Shown in pieces: positions 34,999 to 42,470 of a stretch of 64,000 nt of DNA (its first letter is position 1; each line of letters opens with the position of its first letter). The stretch is taken from contig NZ_CP121659.1 in NCBI RefSeq assembly GCF_029714365.1, positions 62,001-126,000 on the forward strand, in the 5' to 3' direction. Origin of the DNA: Sinorhizobium terangae. GTDB taxonomy: Bacteria > Pseudomonadota > Alphaproteobacteria > Rhizobiales > Rhizobiaceae. Under the pieces are notes generated by a model that saw only the letters and a program-made list of their open reading frames with translations, was not told where the DNA came from and ran no database searches. Both the position numbers and the translations under genes were made by a program.

Positions 34999-36192
34999 TC
35001 ACGGCGCATCGAACTCCACGTCTCCGTCGAAATCGTAAACCGCTCGAACACTGAAAATGTGGGCCGTTTCCTCGTCAGCATTGCGTGTAAATGTGTAAGC
35101 GGCGGCGAGTTTCCATCCCGTGCCTTCGAACGGCATGCCTTCGCCATGCTCCTCGTCGGGATCATAGATGACCTCGAGGTCAGCCAGGTGCTGACGTGTG
35201 TCCGGCCCGCCGTGAACAAGATTGAGCTGCTGGGTATAGCTCGCGACATAGGTCAACGGCTCCAGCTCAAGCGCGGCCGAACCCGTGAGGACGAATGCAT
35301 CGACCGGACCGCTGTCGAAATGCCGGAGATAGGCCGCCTCGCCGAGCAGCCTCAGCGTCATCTCGTTCATCTGAAGGCTTGCGGTCGCCGACGCCAGGTA
35401 GGCCAGTTCGTCTTCGGGTGTCAGCCCTTCTTCCATGTCCTCGCCGGTAGGCTCTCCGGCCCTCTGGTACCGGAAGCCCAGCCTGTAGCCGTAATCACCG
35501 TCCAGATAGCAATCACTCGGCTCCGCCCCTCTGCAGCCGTCAAGGACAAGCGAGAGCGAAGACAGGCCATCGGTGTTGCCGGCGCCGCCATCCGACAGTC
35601 GCGTCCGCCCCCGAGCGGTGAACAGGGAATCGCTGAAGATCGATCGGTCGGTGGTGAACAGAGTTGCGGCCAGGGCCTGATCCATCCCGAGACCGTCGAA
35701 GTTAAATACGACCTCGGCACCGACGCGCTCGTCCGCGTCGAAATCCGACACCAGGTCCGTGGCATTGATTCCGGGCGCGACTTCGCTGGCAAGGCTGAAG
35801 ATCGTATCGAATTTTCCGGCCCTCACAGTGGCCGGGCCCGCTTCGACCGTGGTGTAAAGTTCGGCGAGGTAGGTCCCGATCCCTTCAAAAAACATGTTCT
35901 CGCCAGGCTCTGGCTCGACAACCGGCTCCGTGATGATCGACGTGACGAACCGCAAATAGTCCGTCGGCGCGAGGAACAGATCGACGGTAATTGTCGGCTG
36001 CAGTTCGTCGGACCTCAAAACAGAGGGATTGGCGGCAAACAACCAGTCATTCTGGAGCTCCGTAGAAACTTCGTAACTGGCACAGGGCGCGGTGCAGCCT
36101 TCGGCGAGCGCTGGCACGGCGTCTTCGGCCATTGCTGTGGTTGGGAGCGCCAGCAACAGCGTGCCGACGCAGGCGGAGGCGAGAAGACGCAT
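34999..36192 (-). CDS. Predicted exported beta-barrel-like outer-membrane protein
   Basis: From the ATG at 36192 the protein has 397 residues with a clean signal peptide (MRLLASACVGTLLLALPTTAMA). The mature part is acidic and made of alternating hydrophobic/polar stretches such as NDWLFAANP, LAELYTTVEAGPATVRAGKFD, YGYRLGFRYQRA, LTYVASYTQQLNLVH and GWKLAAAYTFTRN, the look of a transmembrane beta-barrel, ending IFSVRAVYDFDGDVEFDAP. I recognise no named porin family. Two Cys (CTAPC) follow the signal. The open frame extends 92 codons further upstream but without signal features. It is divergent from the DUF4114 gene. Confidence 0.72.
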   Translation of the reverse strand: MRLLASACVGTLLLALPTTAMAEDAVPALAEGCTAPCASYEVSTELQNDWLFAANPSVLRSDELQPTITVDLFLAPTDYLRFVTSIITEPVVEPEPGENMFFEGIGTYLAELYTTVEAGPATVRAGKFDTIFSLASEVAPGINATDLVSDFDADERVGAEVVFNFDGLGMDQALAATLFTTDRSIFSDSLFTARGRTRLSDGGAGNTDGLSSLSLVLDGCRGAEPSDCYLDGDYGYRLGFRYQRAGEPTGEDMEEGLTPEDELAYLASATASLQMNEMTLRLLGEAAYLRHFDSGPVDAFVLTGSAALELEPLTYVASYTQQLNLVHGGPDTRQHLADLEVIYDPDEEHGEGMPFEGTGWKLAAAYTFTRNADEETAHIFSVRAVYDFDGDVEFDAP

Positions 36193-36623
36193 GGCGGGCC
36201 AGTCAGCTCCTCTCGCCGTCGGCCTGGCGGGGTTCGGACTTTCCCTTGCTCCCTTCCGAATAAAGCGAAATCCGCATGATCGTCGAATACCCGGTTGACA
36301 CCCTGTGGGCCGACCATAGCGCATGAAGTGCCCACCACCAATGTCGCCGCGAAAGGGAGCCAGCCGGCAGAGTGTTCCCACGAGGTCCAGTTGATCGGAA
36401 TGATGGGCGGCCACCAGCATCGGAATTCGCCCTTTGTGAGGACGATCGGGCGGGCCTGCATATCTCACATCCGTAAGATGGGTCGCCCAGGCCCTTGAAC
36501 CTTTGAGCCTTTCCTACGTCACACCTGCCGGATTCCCGCGAGCGGACAACCGCCGCATGTTGCTGCAGCGGCGAGCGGGCGGTTGGGGCGCGTCCGCGAC
36601 GCGATCACCTCGGAGGACATGCC
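36193..36623. other. 431-bp intergenic region between divergent exported-protein genes
   Basis: No coding potential, repeat family or terminator was seen. GGAGGACATGCC at the right end is the ribosome site of the DUF4114 gene. The space should hold both promoters, possibly with sites for the LuxR-type regulator encoded downstream, but no clear dyad stands out. Confidence 0.45.
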
Positions 36624-38339
36624 ATGGCCATCTTACCCGATTTCGGTGCGGCGACCTTCATTCCCGGCGCGCGGATCGACAACCCTTACCTGCCGCTGAT
36701 CCCCGGTCACGTCTTGAGCTACAAGGGCGATGAGATCGATCCCAATACCGGCGAGGTCACGACGGAGCGCAACGACGTCTTCACCACCTCCGCGACGTTC
36801 GAGGTCCGTGGAGTGAGTACGACGGTAATCCGCGACACGGTCTACGAGGACGACGTGATTCTCGAGGACACCTTCGATTGGTATGCACAGGATACCGCAG
36901 GCAATGTGTGGTACTTCGGCGAGATCGTCGTCAATTACGAGTACGATGACGACGGAAACTTCATCGGCGTCAATCACGAAGGCCAATGGTCGGCCGATGA
37001 TCCCGGCAACCAGCCGGGCTGGGCCATGAAGGCGACCCCGGAATTCGGCACGGCCTATTATCAAGAATTCGCGCCGGGCATTGCGGAGGACGAAAGTATC
37101 CTCGCGGAGATAGGGCTCAGCATGAAGACGCCCTTGGGGAAATTCGAGGACGTAATCAAAACGATCGACAGTTCCGCCCTGTCCACCGGTGCCGAATTCA
37201 AATTTTACGCGCCCGGCGTGGGCGAAATCGCCGAGCTTGAGCTGGCGCCCGACGGCAGTATCACGTCGAAGGCCGATCTCTACCGACGAGGCGTGGTCGG
37301 CGTGGCGGATGACGACACGGACGACGTCACGCCTGCTTTGGCTTCGCTTCACGAAGGCAAGGAGGTAAAGGATCTCCCCGACATACGTGACCTTGATTTG
37401 GCGGACTTCACCGGGACCGGGACGACGAAGCAGGTGACGGTGCTCGGCGGCTCCACCGACAGCACCGACGCGCTGGGCGCCTATTTCGTGGACACCGCGA
37501 CCGGCGCTATCAGCGAAGCGCGCATACTGGTATCGGATCTCTCCGATGCGTCAAACGGCGACTCGGTGGCTGTCGACGTGCCGGAAGGCCAGAGCCTGTG
37601 CCTGTTCCTGGTGCGCGGCGTGGACGAGATCGGAGTCGATCTGGAGCAGTTCGCCGATGGTGGCCTGCAGCTCAAGAACCTCCTGACCGGTGCGACGGCC
37701 AACGCGAACGATCCATTCGCGCCGACTATCATGGACGACGCCGGCAACATTCTGCCGATTCAGCCCTTGAGCGCTCTCGGGGCCGATGATGGGTCAAATC
37801 TGTTGAACCCCGCCGGCAGCATGCAGGCGATCGGGCTTTCCTCGAAGGTGCCCGGGACAGCCGGGATCGAGATCGTCGGCTTCGAAGACCGGTTGAACAC
37901 CAGTCCCGACTATGACGGCGATTTCAACGACGCGATCGTTGCGGTCAGCGATATGCCGCTCCCGTCCGAGACGCTCGGTCAACTCGTTCGCGAAGCCGGA
38001 GGCGCAAAGTCCGGAGCGACGGGTGGCAGTGAGCCGATCGGCATCAGCGCAGGTGACCTCCCGGCCGACGACCGGGCCGGGGATCAGGACGAAGATCCCC
38101 TCGGAGACTGGCTTGCCGGCGACACTTTCCAGTTCGCCGACGCGGCGCCGCATGAGCGGGCCACAGATTTCGGCACCAGCGGGGGCCATTTGGTCGTGGC
38201 CGAGGATTGGGCCTTCTCTTTTGGCGAACGCATCCACGATGATTGGCTCGACGGTACCGATTTGATCGCCCCGGGCAATGTCGATGTCGCAGCCACCGGC
38301 GCCGCCTCTCTGAGTGCCGATGGTTTCTTCTTCGCCTGA
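36624..38339 (+). CDS. Acidic DUF4114-containing protein, probably secreted by a type I system
   Basis: A 571-residue, strongly acidic protein without an N-terminal signal. The N-terminal half (residues 1-230; NPYLPLIPGHVLSYKG, FDWYAQDTAGNVWYFGE) is a conserved beta-rich domain of unknown function. Residues about 310-445 match DUF4114, with its hallmark IEIVGFEDRLNTSPDYDGDFNDAIVAV near 415-440 that resembles calcium-binding acidic repeats. The C-terminal 60 residues are Asp/Gly/Ala-rich and end in a hydrophobic tail GFFFA, as in type I secretion substrates. Secretion by an ABC/HlyD/TolC system encoded elsewhere is inferred. It follows a good GGAGGACATGCC site. Confidence 0.75.
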   Translation: MAILPDFGAATFIPGARIDNPYLPLIPGHVLSYKGDEIDPNTGEVTTERNDVFTTSATFEVRGVSTTVIRDTVYEDDVILEDTFDWYAQDTAGNVWYFGEIVVNYEYDDDGNFIGVNHEGQWSADDPGNQPGWAMKATPEFGTAYYQEFAPGIAEDESILAEIGLSMKTPLGKFEDVIKTIDSSALSTGAEFKFYAPGVGEIAELELAPDGSITSKADLYRRGVVGVADDDTDDVTPALASLHEGKEVKDLPDIRDLDLADFTGTGTTKQVTVLGGSTDSTDALGAYFVDTATGAISEARILVSDLSDASNGDSVAVDVPEGQSLCLFLVRGVDEIGVDLEQFADGGLQLKNLLTGATANANDPFAPTIMDDAGNILPIQPLSALGADDGSNLLNPAGSMQAIGLSSKVPGTAGIEIVGFEDRLNTSPDYDGDFNDAIVAVSDMPLPSETLGQLVREAGGAKSGATGGSEPIGISAGDLPADDRAGDQDEDPLGDWLAGDTFQFADAAPHERATDFGTSGGHLVVAEDWAFSFGERIHDDWLDGTDLIAPGNVDVAATGAASLSADGFFFA

Positions 38340-38344
38340 GCCGC

Positions 38345-38388
38345 TTTTGCGCCCCGTCTGTTGCGGAGTCAGGCCTGCGGGCGCAAAA
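38345..38388 (+). terminator. Hairpin between the DUF4114 and LuxR-type genes
   Basis: TTTTGCGCCC and GGGCGCAAAA form a perfect 10-bp stem with a 24-nt loop, starting 6 bp past the DUF4114 stop. There is no U-run on the plus strand, so it may attenuate rather than end transcription into the regulator gene. Confidence 0.5.
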
Positions 38389-38444
38389 TCACGACGGCAC
38401 AGCAAATTGCGGGACGCCACCGTGATGAGCCGGGGAGGCGAACC

Positions 38445-39074
38445 ATGGATTGGACCAGGGGACGTGGCCGAACGATCCTTGTCGCGGGTGCGGTATCGGC
38501 ATTTGCGCTGTTGCTCGGCCTTGAGGTCGTGAAAGAGGAGGAGGAGCTAACAGTCACAGAACTGTTGACGGAGGCGGTGAGCATCGCGCTTCTCGTCGGC
38601 TGTTCGGCCTGTGTTGCGCTGCTGTCCTCTCGGCTGCGTGAGCAGGAGGCGGAAAGCTTCGGCCTACGTGACGAGGTGGCGCGCATTCGAGCACGCGATG
38701 CACAGTGGCGTGCCGACCTGGCCGATCATTTTCAGGAACTCGGTGCCGCGATCCAACGCCAGTTCGCCGCCTGGGGCTGTACCCAGGCGGAGCAGGAGGT
38801 CGGACTTCTGCTGCTCAAGGGGTTCAGTCACAAGGAGATCGCGCGCTTTCGCGGGGCCAGCGAGGCGACGATACGCCAGCAAGCGACCGCAGTTTACCAC
38901 AAGGCAGAACTCTCCGGCCGGGCTGCGCTTTCTGCCTATTTCCTCGAGGAACTCCTGATGCCGCCCGGGCAAACATCGCAGCCCCCGGCACGCGGCGATA
39001 GCCGTGCTCGTGCCGAAATGTCGGAAGCTACCGATCGCATCCTCCGGGCCGAGCGCGGCACAAGCGCGCCGTAA
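38445..39074 (+). CDS. Membrane-anchored LuxR-type HTH regulator
   Basis: A 209-residue protein that begins after GGGGAGG at the ATG 38445. Two membrane helices (residues about 10-27 and 44-62) are followed by an Arg/Glu-rich coiled coil (63-108) and a C-terminal LuxR-type helix-turn-helix (CTQAEQEVGLLLLKGFSHKEIARFRGASEATIRQQATAVYHKA, split here as LLLKGFSHKEIARF and ASEATIRQQATAVYHKA). The last 35 residues are disordered. A DNA-binding domain tethered to the inner membrane in this way is unusual. It probably regulates the adjoining DUF4114 gene. The frame extends 28 codons upstream without a ribosome site. Confidence 0.8.
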   Translation: MDWTRGRGRTILVAGAVSAFALLLGLEVVKEEEELTVTELLTEAVSIALLVGCSACVALLSSRLREQEAESFGLRDEVARIRARDAQWRADLADHFQELGAAIQRQFAAWGCTQAEQEVGLLLLKGFSHKEIARFRGASEATIRQQATAVYHKAELSGRAALSAYFLEELLMPPGQTSQPPARGDSRARAEMSEATDRILRAERGTSAP

Positions 39075-39086
39075 CGTCGATCGGAG

Positions 39087-39764
39087 CTACCAGACGAAAG
39101 GGATAAGGCGATAGCGAACGCGCGCTGCATAGTCGTCATATCCCGCGAGCCCGGTCCGAAGCGCCTGTTCCTCGATCCGGATGCGAATTGCGAGCAAGGC
39201 GGTCAACACAAACACCGCCCCGAGCCCCCACCAGGAGCCGAGGAGCAGCGATGTGCCTGCGACGAAGATCAGGGCGCTGGCGTAAAGCGGATGGCGGACG
39301 TGGCGATATGGCCCGGTGGTGATAACCCTTTGTGCCCGCTCCTTCTGGATTTTCACGACCGGTGCCGCGAAGCTGTTTTCCCTGAATGTCCAATAGTTGA
39401 GCCAGATCGAGAGCAGGAGCGCCAAGGCGCCGAGCACCTGCACCCATGGCGGAGCCGACGACCATCGGAACCGCACGGCATCCAGCGCCATGAACGCAAA
39501 TGAGCCGAACAGGAATAGAAAGATGATCGTGAGGAGCACCTTGTCCGCGAAGGGTTGATCTTTCTGGATCGGTGCCGATAGCCGTTCTTTGAGCAGTTCC
39601 GGATCATGCCGGGCGAGTGACAGTCCGGCGATCAGCGAGACCGTCAGCATCATCGCGAGGAAAACCCATCCGGCTGGCCAGGCGAGGGTTCCAGCCGATG
39701 CGAAGAGCACCATTGCGATGATCCCGAACCAGATGAGGGTTTGAACGATCAGCCTGACGACCAT
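39087..39764 (-). CDS. Isoprenylcysteine carboxyl methyltransferase (ICMT)-like membrane protein
   Basis: A 225-residue inner-membrane protein with about five hydrophobic segments. The C-terminal methyltransferase signature of the ICMT/PEMT family is seen: TTGPYRHVRHPLYASALIF near residues 150-170, and RIEEQALRTGLAGYDDYAARVRYRLIPFVW at the end. Bacterial members have no prenylated substrate and probably methylate small molecules or lipids. The start is taken as ATG 39764 with GGAG 7 nt upstream; a GTG six bases earlier is possible. Convergent with the LuxR-type gene. Confidence 0.83.
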   Translation of the reverse strand: MVVRLIVQTLIWFGIIAMVLFASAGTLAWPAGWVFLAMMLTVSLIAGLSLARHDPELLKERLSAPIQKDQPFADKVLLTIIFLFLFGSFAFMALDAVRFRWSSAPPWVQVLGALALLLSIWLNYWTFRENSFAAPVVKIQKERAQRVITTGPYRHVRHPLYASALIFVAGTSLLLGSWWGLGAVFVLTALLAIRIRIEEQALRTGLAGYDDYAARVRYRLIPFVW

Positions 39765-39937
39765 GGTCACGCTCCAGATGATTGTGCGACCTACACAGTG
39801 GAGGACTTTTCCGCTCGCCTGAAGAGACTTTTCCGCCGATCGACACTCCTTCTCGACACGTTCGAAATCTGCCCTGCGACGGCTCAAGCGGAGCTGTGAT
39901 GGCAGTCGCCTTCACGCTGTCGTGTGCAGGTCGCTGC

Positions 39938-39968
39938 TTAACAACCCTTTGCTCGATACCCATATAAA
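39938..39968 (+). promoter_or_regulatory. Candidate promoter of the 28-residue membrane protein gene
   Basis: TTAACA at 39938-39943 and TATAAA at 39963-39968 with a 19-bp spacer precede the small gene. The spacing is slightly long. Confidence 0.35.
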
Positions 39969-39975
39969 AAGCGTG

Positions 39976-40001
39976 CTTCCCGACGCCGGTCCGCCGGGAA
40001 G
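39976..40001 (+). promoter_or_regulatory. Leader hairpin adjoining the ribosome site of the small membrane protein gene
   Basis: CTTCCCG and CGGGAAG form a 7-bp stem with a 12-nt loop. The right arm runs directly into the strong AAGGAGGG ribosome-binding site, so folding could hide part of it and tune translation. Confidence 0.35.
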
Positions 40002-40010
40002 GAGGGCTTT

Positions 40011-40097
40011 ATGTATCGCTATATGATGAAGGAACTCATGTTCGTCATCGTCGGGCTCGCTGTCTTCTCGACGCTGATGCTGCTTTTCCTTCTGTAA
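40011..40097 (+). CDS. Single-helix membrane microprotein (28 residues)
   Basis: A very short open frame coding MYRYMMKELMFVIVGLAVFS followed by TLMLLFLL. Its start is preceded by AAGGAGGG at ideal spacing and by a recognisable promoter-like sequence, and almost the whole product is one membrane-spanning helix with a basic N-terminus. That combination supports real translation, although no homologue can be named. It stands alone between an ICMT-like gene and a DUF1810 gene. Single-helix microproteins often modulate membrane complexes; no partner can be deduced. Confidence 0.6.
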   Translation: MYRYMMKELMFVIVGLAVFSTLMLLFLL

Positions 40098-40117
40098 ACA
40101 TTGTGAAGACGTCGGCG

Positions 40118-40546
40118 TCAGCCTTTACCGAGCTTTTCAAGCGTCCTCGGATCCCTCTCCCCGTCGAAATAGCGCTCGAGCGCCCTTGCGAAGACGCCGA
40201 CCGTCGGGCCGGCGCTTTCGAACAGCGTCATCGACGAGCGAAACTTGAGGTCATCCGGTCGGCCGAAAATCTCGAGCGCCGATCGGCCCAGAACGGCATT
40301 GACCGCCTCCGTGCATTCAAGAATGCGGTGGCCAAGCAGCGGATGCCTGAGATAGGCGCGCGCCTCGTCCAGGTTCGCGAGCGCATAATATTGCGCCGTC
40401 GGTGAATGGCCGAGGCCCTCGATCTGCGGAAAGATGAACCACATCCAATGGGTTCTCTTAGCGCCGGCGGTGAGTTCCGCGAGCGCGGCGCGATACGTGC
40501 TTTCCTGCGCTTTCACGAAGCGCTCAAGATCGAAGGCCTCTTGCAT
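40118..40546 (-). CDS. DUF1810 family protein
   Basis: A 142-residue cytoplasmic protein. The conserved block FDLERFVKAQESTYRAALAEL, then THWMWFIFPQIEGLGHSPTAQ and YLRHPLLGHRILECTEAVNAVLG identify the calpastatin-like DUF1810 family. The C-terminus ends LMT-like SMTLFE...ALERYFDGERDPRTLEKLG. Function is unknown; structural work on this family showed a helical fold. The start is ATG 40546, which follows AAGGCGCC; the frame is open 23 codons further upstream over the end of the aldo/keto reductase gene, from which it is separated by 49 bp. Confidence 0.88.
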   Translation of the reverse strand: MQEAFDLERFVKAQESTYRAALAELTAGAKRTHWMWFIFPQIEGLGHSPTAQYYALANLDEARAYLRHPLLGHRILECTEAVNAVLGRSALEIFGRPDDLKFRSSMTLFESAGPTVGVFARALERYFDGERDPRTLEKLGKG

Positions 40547-40595
40547 CGGCGCCTTCCTTCCGGCGCTCCGCGTCTTTCCGCAGGGCGCCGGTGCT

Positions 40596-41582
40596 CTACC
40601 ATCTCTGATGAACATGAACCTTGATCAGCCGCTCGTAAAGCACGGCGATCGCGGCCAGGGTCGCATTGTCGGGTGCCGAAACCGCGCTTGCCGCGGCGTT
40701 CGACTGCGCCTGCGCCTCGTTGCGGGCGCCGGGGATCACGACAGAAACCGCCGGCTGCTCCAGGATCCAGCGTAGTGCGAACTGGGCCATCGGCACATTG
40801 GCCGGCACCAGCGCGCGCAACTCTTCCACCGCCTCGAGCGCGACGTCGAAAGGCACGCCTGCGAAGGTTTCACCGACATCGAAGGCTTCGCCGTGGCGGT
40901 TGAAATTGCGGTGGTCGTCAGCCGCAAAAACCGTGTCCTTGCCGATCTTGCCGGTCAGCAGGCCGGAGGCGAGCGGAACGCGCACGATGACGCCGACATC
41001 CTTCCTCCGCGCCTCGGCGAAGAACAATTCCTGGGGACGCTGACGGAAGATGTTGTAGATGATCTGAACCGTGGCGACGCCCGGATAGTCGATCGCCTTC
41101 AACGCTTCCTCGACCTTTTCGACCGAAACGCCGTAGTTGCGGATCTTGCCATTGGCGACAAGCCGGTCGAGCGCCTCGAAGACGTCCGGGCGATAATAGA
41201 CATCCGTCGGCGGGCAGTGCAGTTGCACGAGATAGAGCGTCTCGACGCCGAGATTCTTCAAGCTGCGGTCGATGAAGGCCTCGATATTGGCGGCCGTATA
41301 GCCGTCGGCGACATGCGGATTGAGTCGGCGGCCGGCCTTGGTGGCAACGAAGGGTCTTTCGCCGCCGCGCTCCTTCAGCACCGTCGCGATGATCTTTTCC
41401 GAACGCCCGTCGCCATAGACGTCGGCCGTGTCGATGAAGGTGACGCCGCTGTCGAGCGCGGCGTGAAGCGCGCGCTTGCCGTCTTCTTCGCTGACGTCGC
41501 CCCAGGCCCCGCCGATCTGCCAGGCGCCAAAGCCGACTTCCGAGATCGTTGCACCCGTTCGTCCCAAAACTCTCGTTTTCAT
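40596..41582 (-). CDS. Aldo/keto reductase
   Basis: NADPH-dependent oxidoreductase of 328 residues with a TIM-barrel fold. The catalytic tetrad can be placed: Asp in IDTADVYGDG, Tyr in DVYGDGRSE, Lys in FVATKAGRR and His in YLVQLHCPP. VSVVIPGARNEAQAQSN near the C-terminus is the cofactor-binding loop. It is of the general YhdN/aryl-alcohol-type family with unknown physiological substrate. Downstream DUF1810 gene follows after 49 bp on the same strand and may be co-transcribed. Confidence 0.93.
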   Translation of the reverse strand: MKTRVLGRTGATISEVGFGAWQIGGAWGDVSEEDGKRALHAALDSGVTFIDTADVYGDGRSEKIIATVLKERGGERPFVATKAGRRLNPHVADGYTAANIEAFIDRSLKNLGVETLYLVQLHCPPTDVYYRPDVFEALDRLVANGKIRNYGVSVEKVEEALKAIDYPGVATVQIIYNIFRQRPQELFFAEARRKDVGVIVRVPLASGLLTGKIGKDTVFAADDHRNFNRHGEAFDVGETFAGVPFDVALEAVEELRALVPANVPMAQFALRWILEQPAVSVVIPGARNEAQAQSNAAASAVSAPDNATLAAIAVLYERLIKVHVHQRW

Positions 41583-41647
41583 CTCGATGTCCTCGTCGTG
41601 TTCTGCGTCGGTGTGACTTCTATGCTGGTTGTACTTCGCATGGAAGT

Positions 41648-42232
41648 TCAGTTTTCGAGCGAGACGATCGCCTTGCCGCGACTGAGATCGGTGACGAGTG
41701 CAACGACCTCCGTCGCGATGTCCTTCCGAATATCGGCCGTCAGGACCGCCCCTCTATCGGTGAATGTTTCTCCGGCAAGAGCTACGCCGCGGGCCGTCAG
41801 TCGCGCTTTGATCAGGGCAAGATCGGCAAAGTCGCAGACGATCGTCGCGCGCTGCGTGTCGACGAGTTCGGCCTTTTCGGCAGCCCTCAGGCAGAGTGCA
41901 GCGGTGCCGCCATAGGCGCGGATCAGCCCGCCGCTTCCAAGCAGGACCCCGCCGAACCATCGGGTGACGACGACTGCGACGCGATCGAGCGATTGGCCGT
42001 CGATCGCCGCAAGGATAGGCTTGCCCGCCGTCCCGCTGGGTTCTCCATCGTCACTGAACCGATAGGTCTGGCCGATGCGCCAAGCCCAGCAATTGTGATT
42101 GGCGTTCGGGTCGGAATGGGCCGCGAGAAAGGCCTTTGCCGATTGCTCGTCCTCGACCGGGCCGGCGATCGCCAGGAACCGGCTTTTCTTGATTTCCTGT
42201 GTCGAGGTCTCGATGCGCTGGAGCGTGAACAT
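41648..42232 (-). CDS. YigZ/IMPACT family protein
   Basis: A 194-residue protein of the UPF0029/YigZ family. The N-terminal IMPACT domain has the signatures SRFLAIAGPVEDEQSAKAFL, YRFSDDGEPSGTAGKPIL and VVVTRWFGGVLLGSGGLIRAYG (residues about 15-115), followed by the C-terminal ferredoxin-like DUF1949 part. Family members interact with ribosomes or translation regulators; YvyE of Bacillus was called a proline dipeptidase in older annotations. The ATG at 42232 is chosen; the extra 76 upstream codons lie in the RIME-type repeat. Confidence 0.9.
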   Translation of the reverse strand: MFTLQRIETSTQEIKKSRFLAIAGPVEDEQSAKAFLAAHSDPNANHNCWAWRIGQTYRFSDDGEPSGTAGKPILAAIDGQSLDRVAVVVTRWFGGVLLGSGGLIRAYGGTAALCLRAAEKAELVDTQRATIVCDFADLALIKARLTARGVALAGETFTDRGAVLTADIRKDIATEVVALVTDLSRGKAIVSLEN

Positions 42233-42306
42233 CCGCTGCTTCCGTTTTTCAGGCGGTGATAGCGGATTGGGGAAGGGGGCGCTAGCGGGGCGCAGGTCAT
42301 CGGGTC

Positions 42307-42459
42307 TGCCCCTCATCCGCCTGCCGGCACCTTCTCCCCGCAGGCGGGGAGAAGGGACTCGCGGCACGGCCTCGCCCTTCGCAAAGCCGCAGAGTGATAC
42401 CGTCGGCGTGAGCACGTCCCCTCTCCCCGCATGCGGGGAGAGGGTTAGGGTCAGGGGCA
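42307..42459. repeat. RIME-type rhizobial intergenic mosaic element
   Basis: Begins TGCCCCTCATCC and ends GGGTCAGGGGCA, with two internal palindromes, CTTCTCCCCGC AGGC GGGGAG and CTCTCCCCGC ATGC GGGGAGAG, separated by about 65 bp. This matches the RIME1 layout described in Sinorhizobium/Rhizobium. It fills the space between the YigZ-family gene and putA. Confidence 0.8.
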
Positions 42460-42470
42460 AATCGGCGCCC

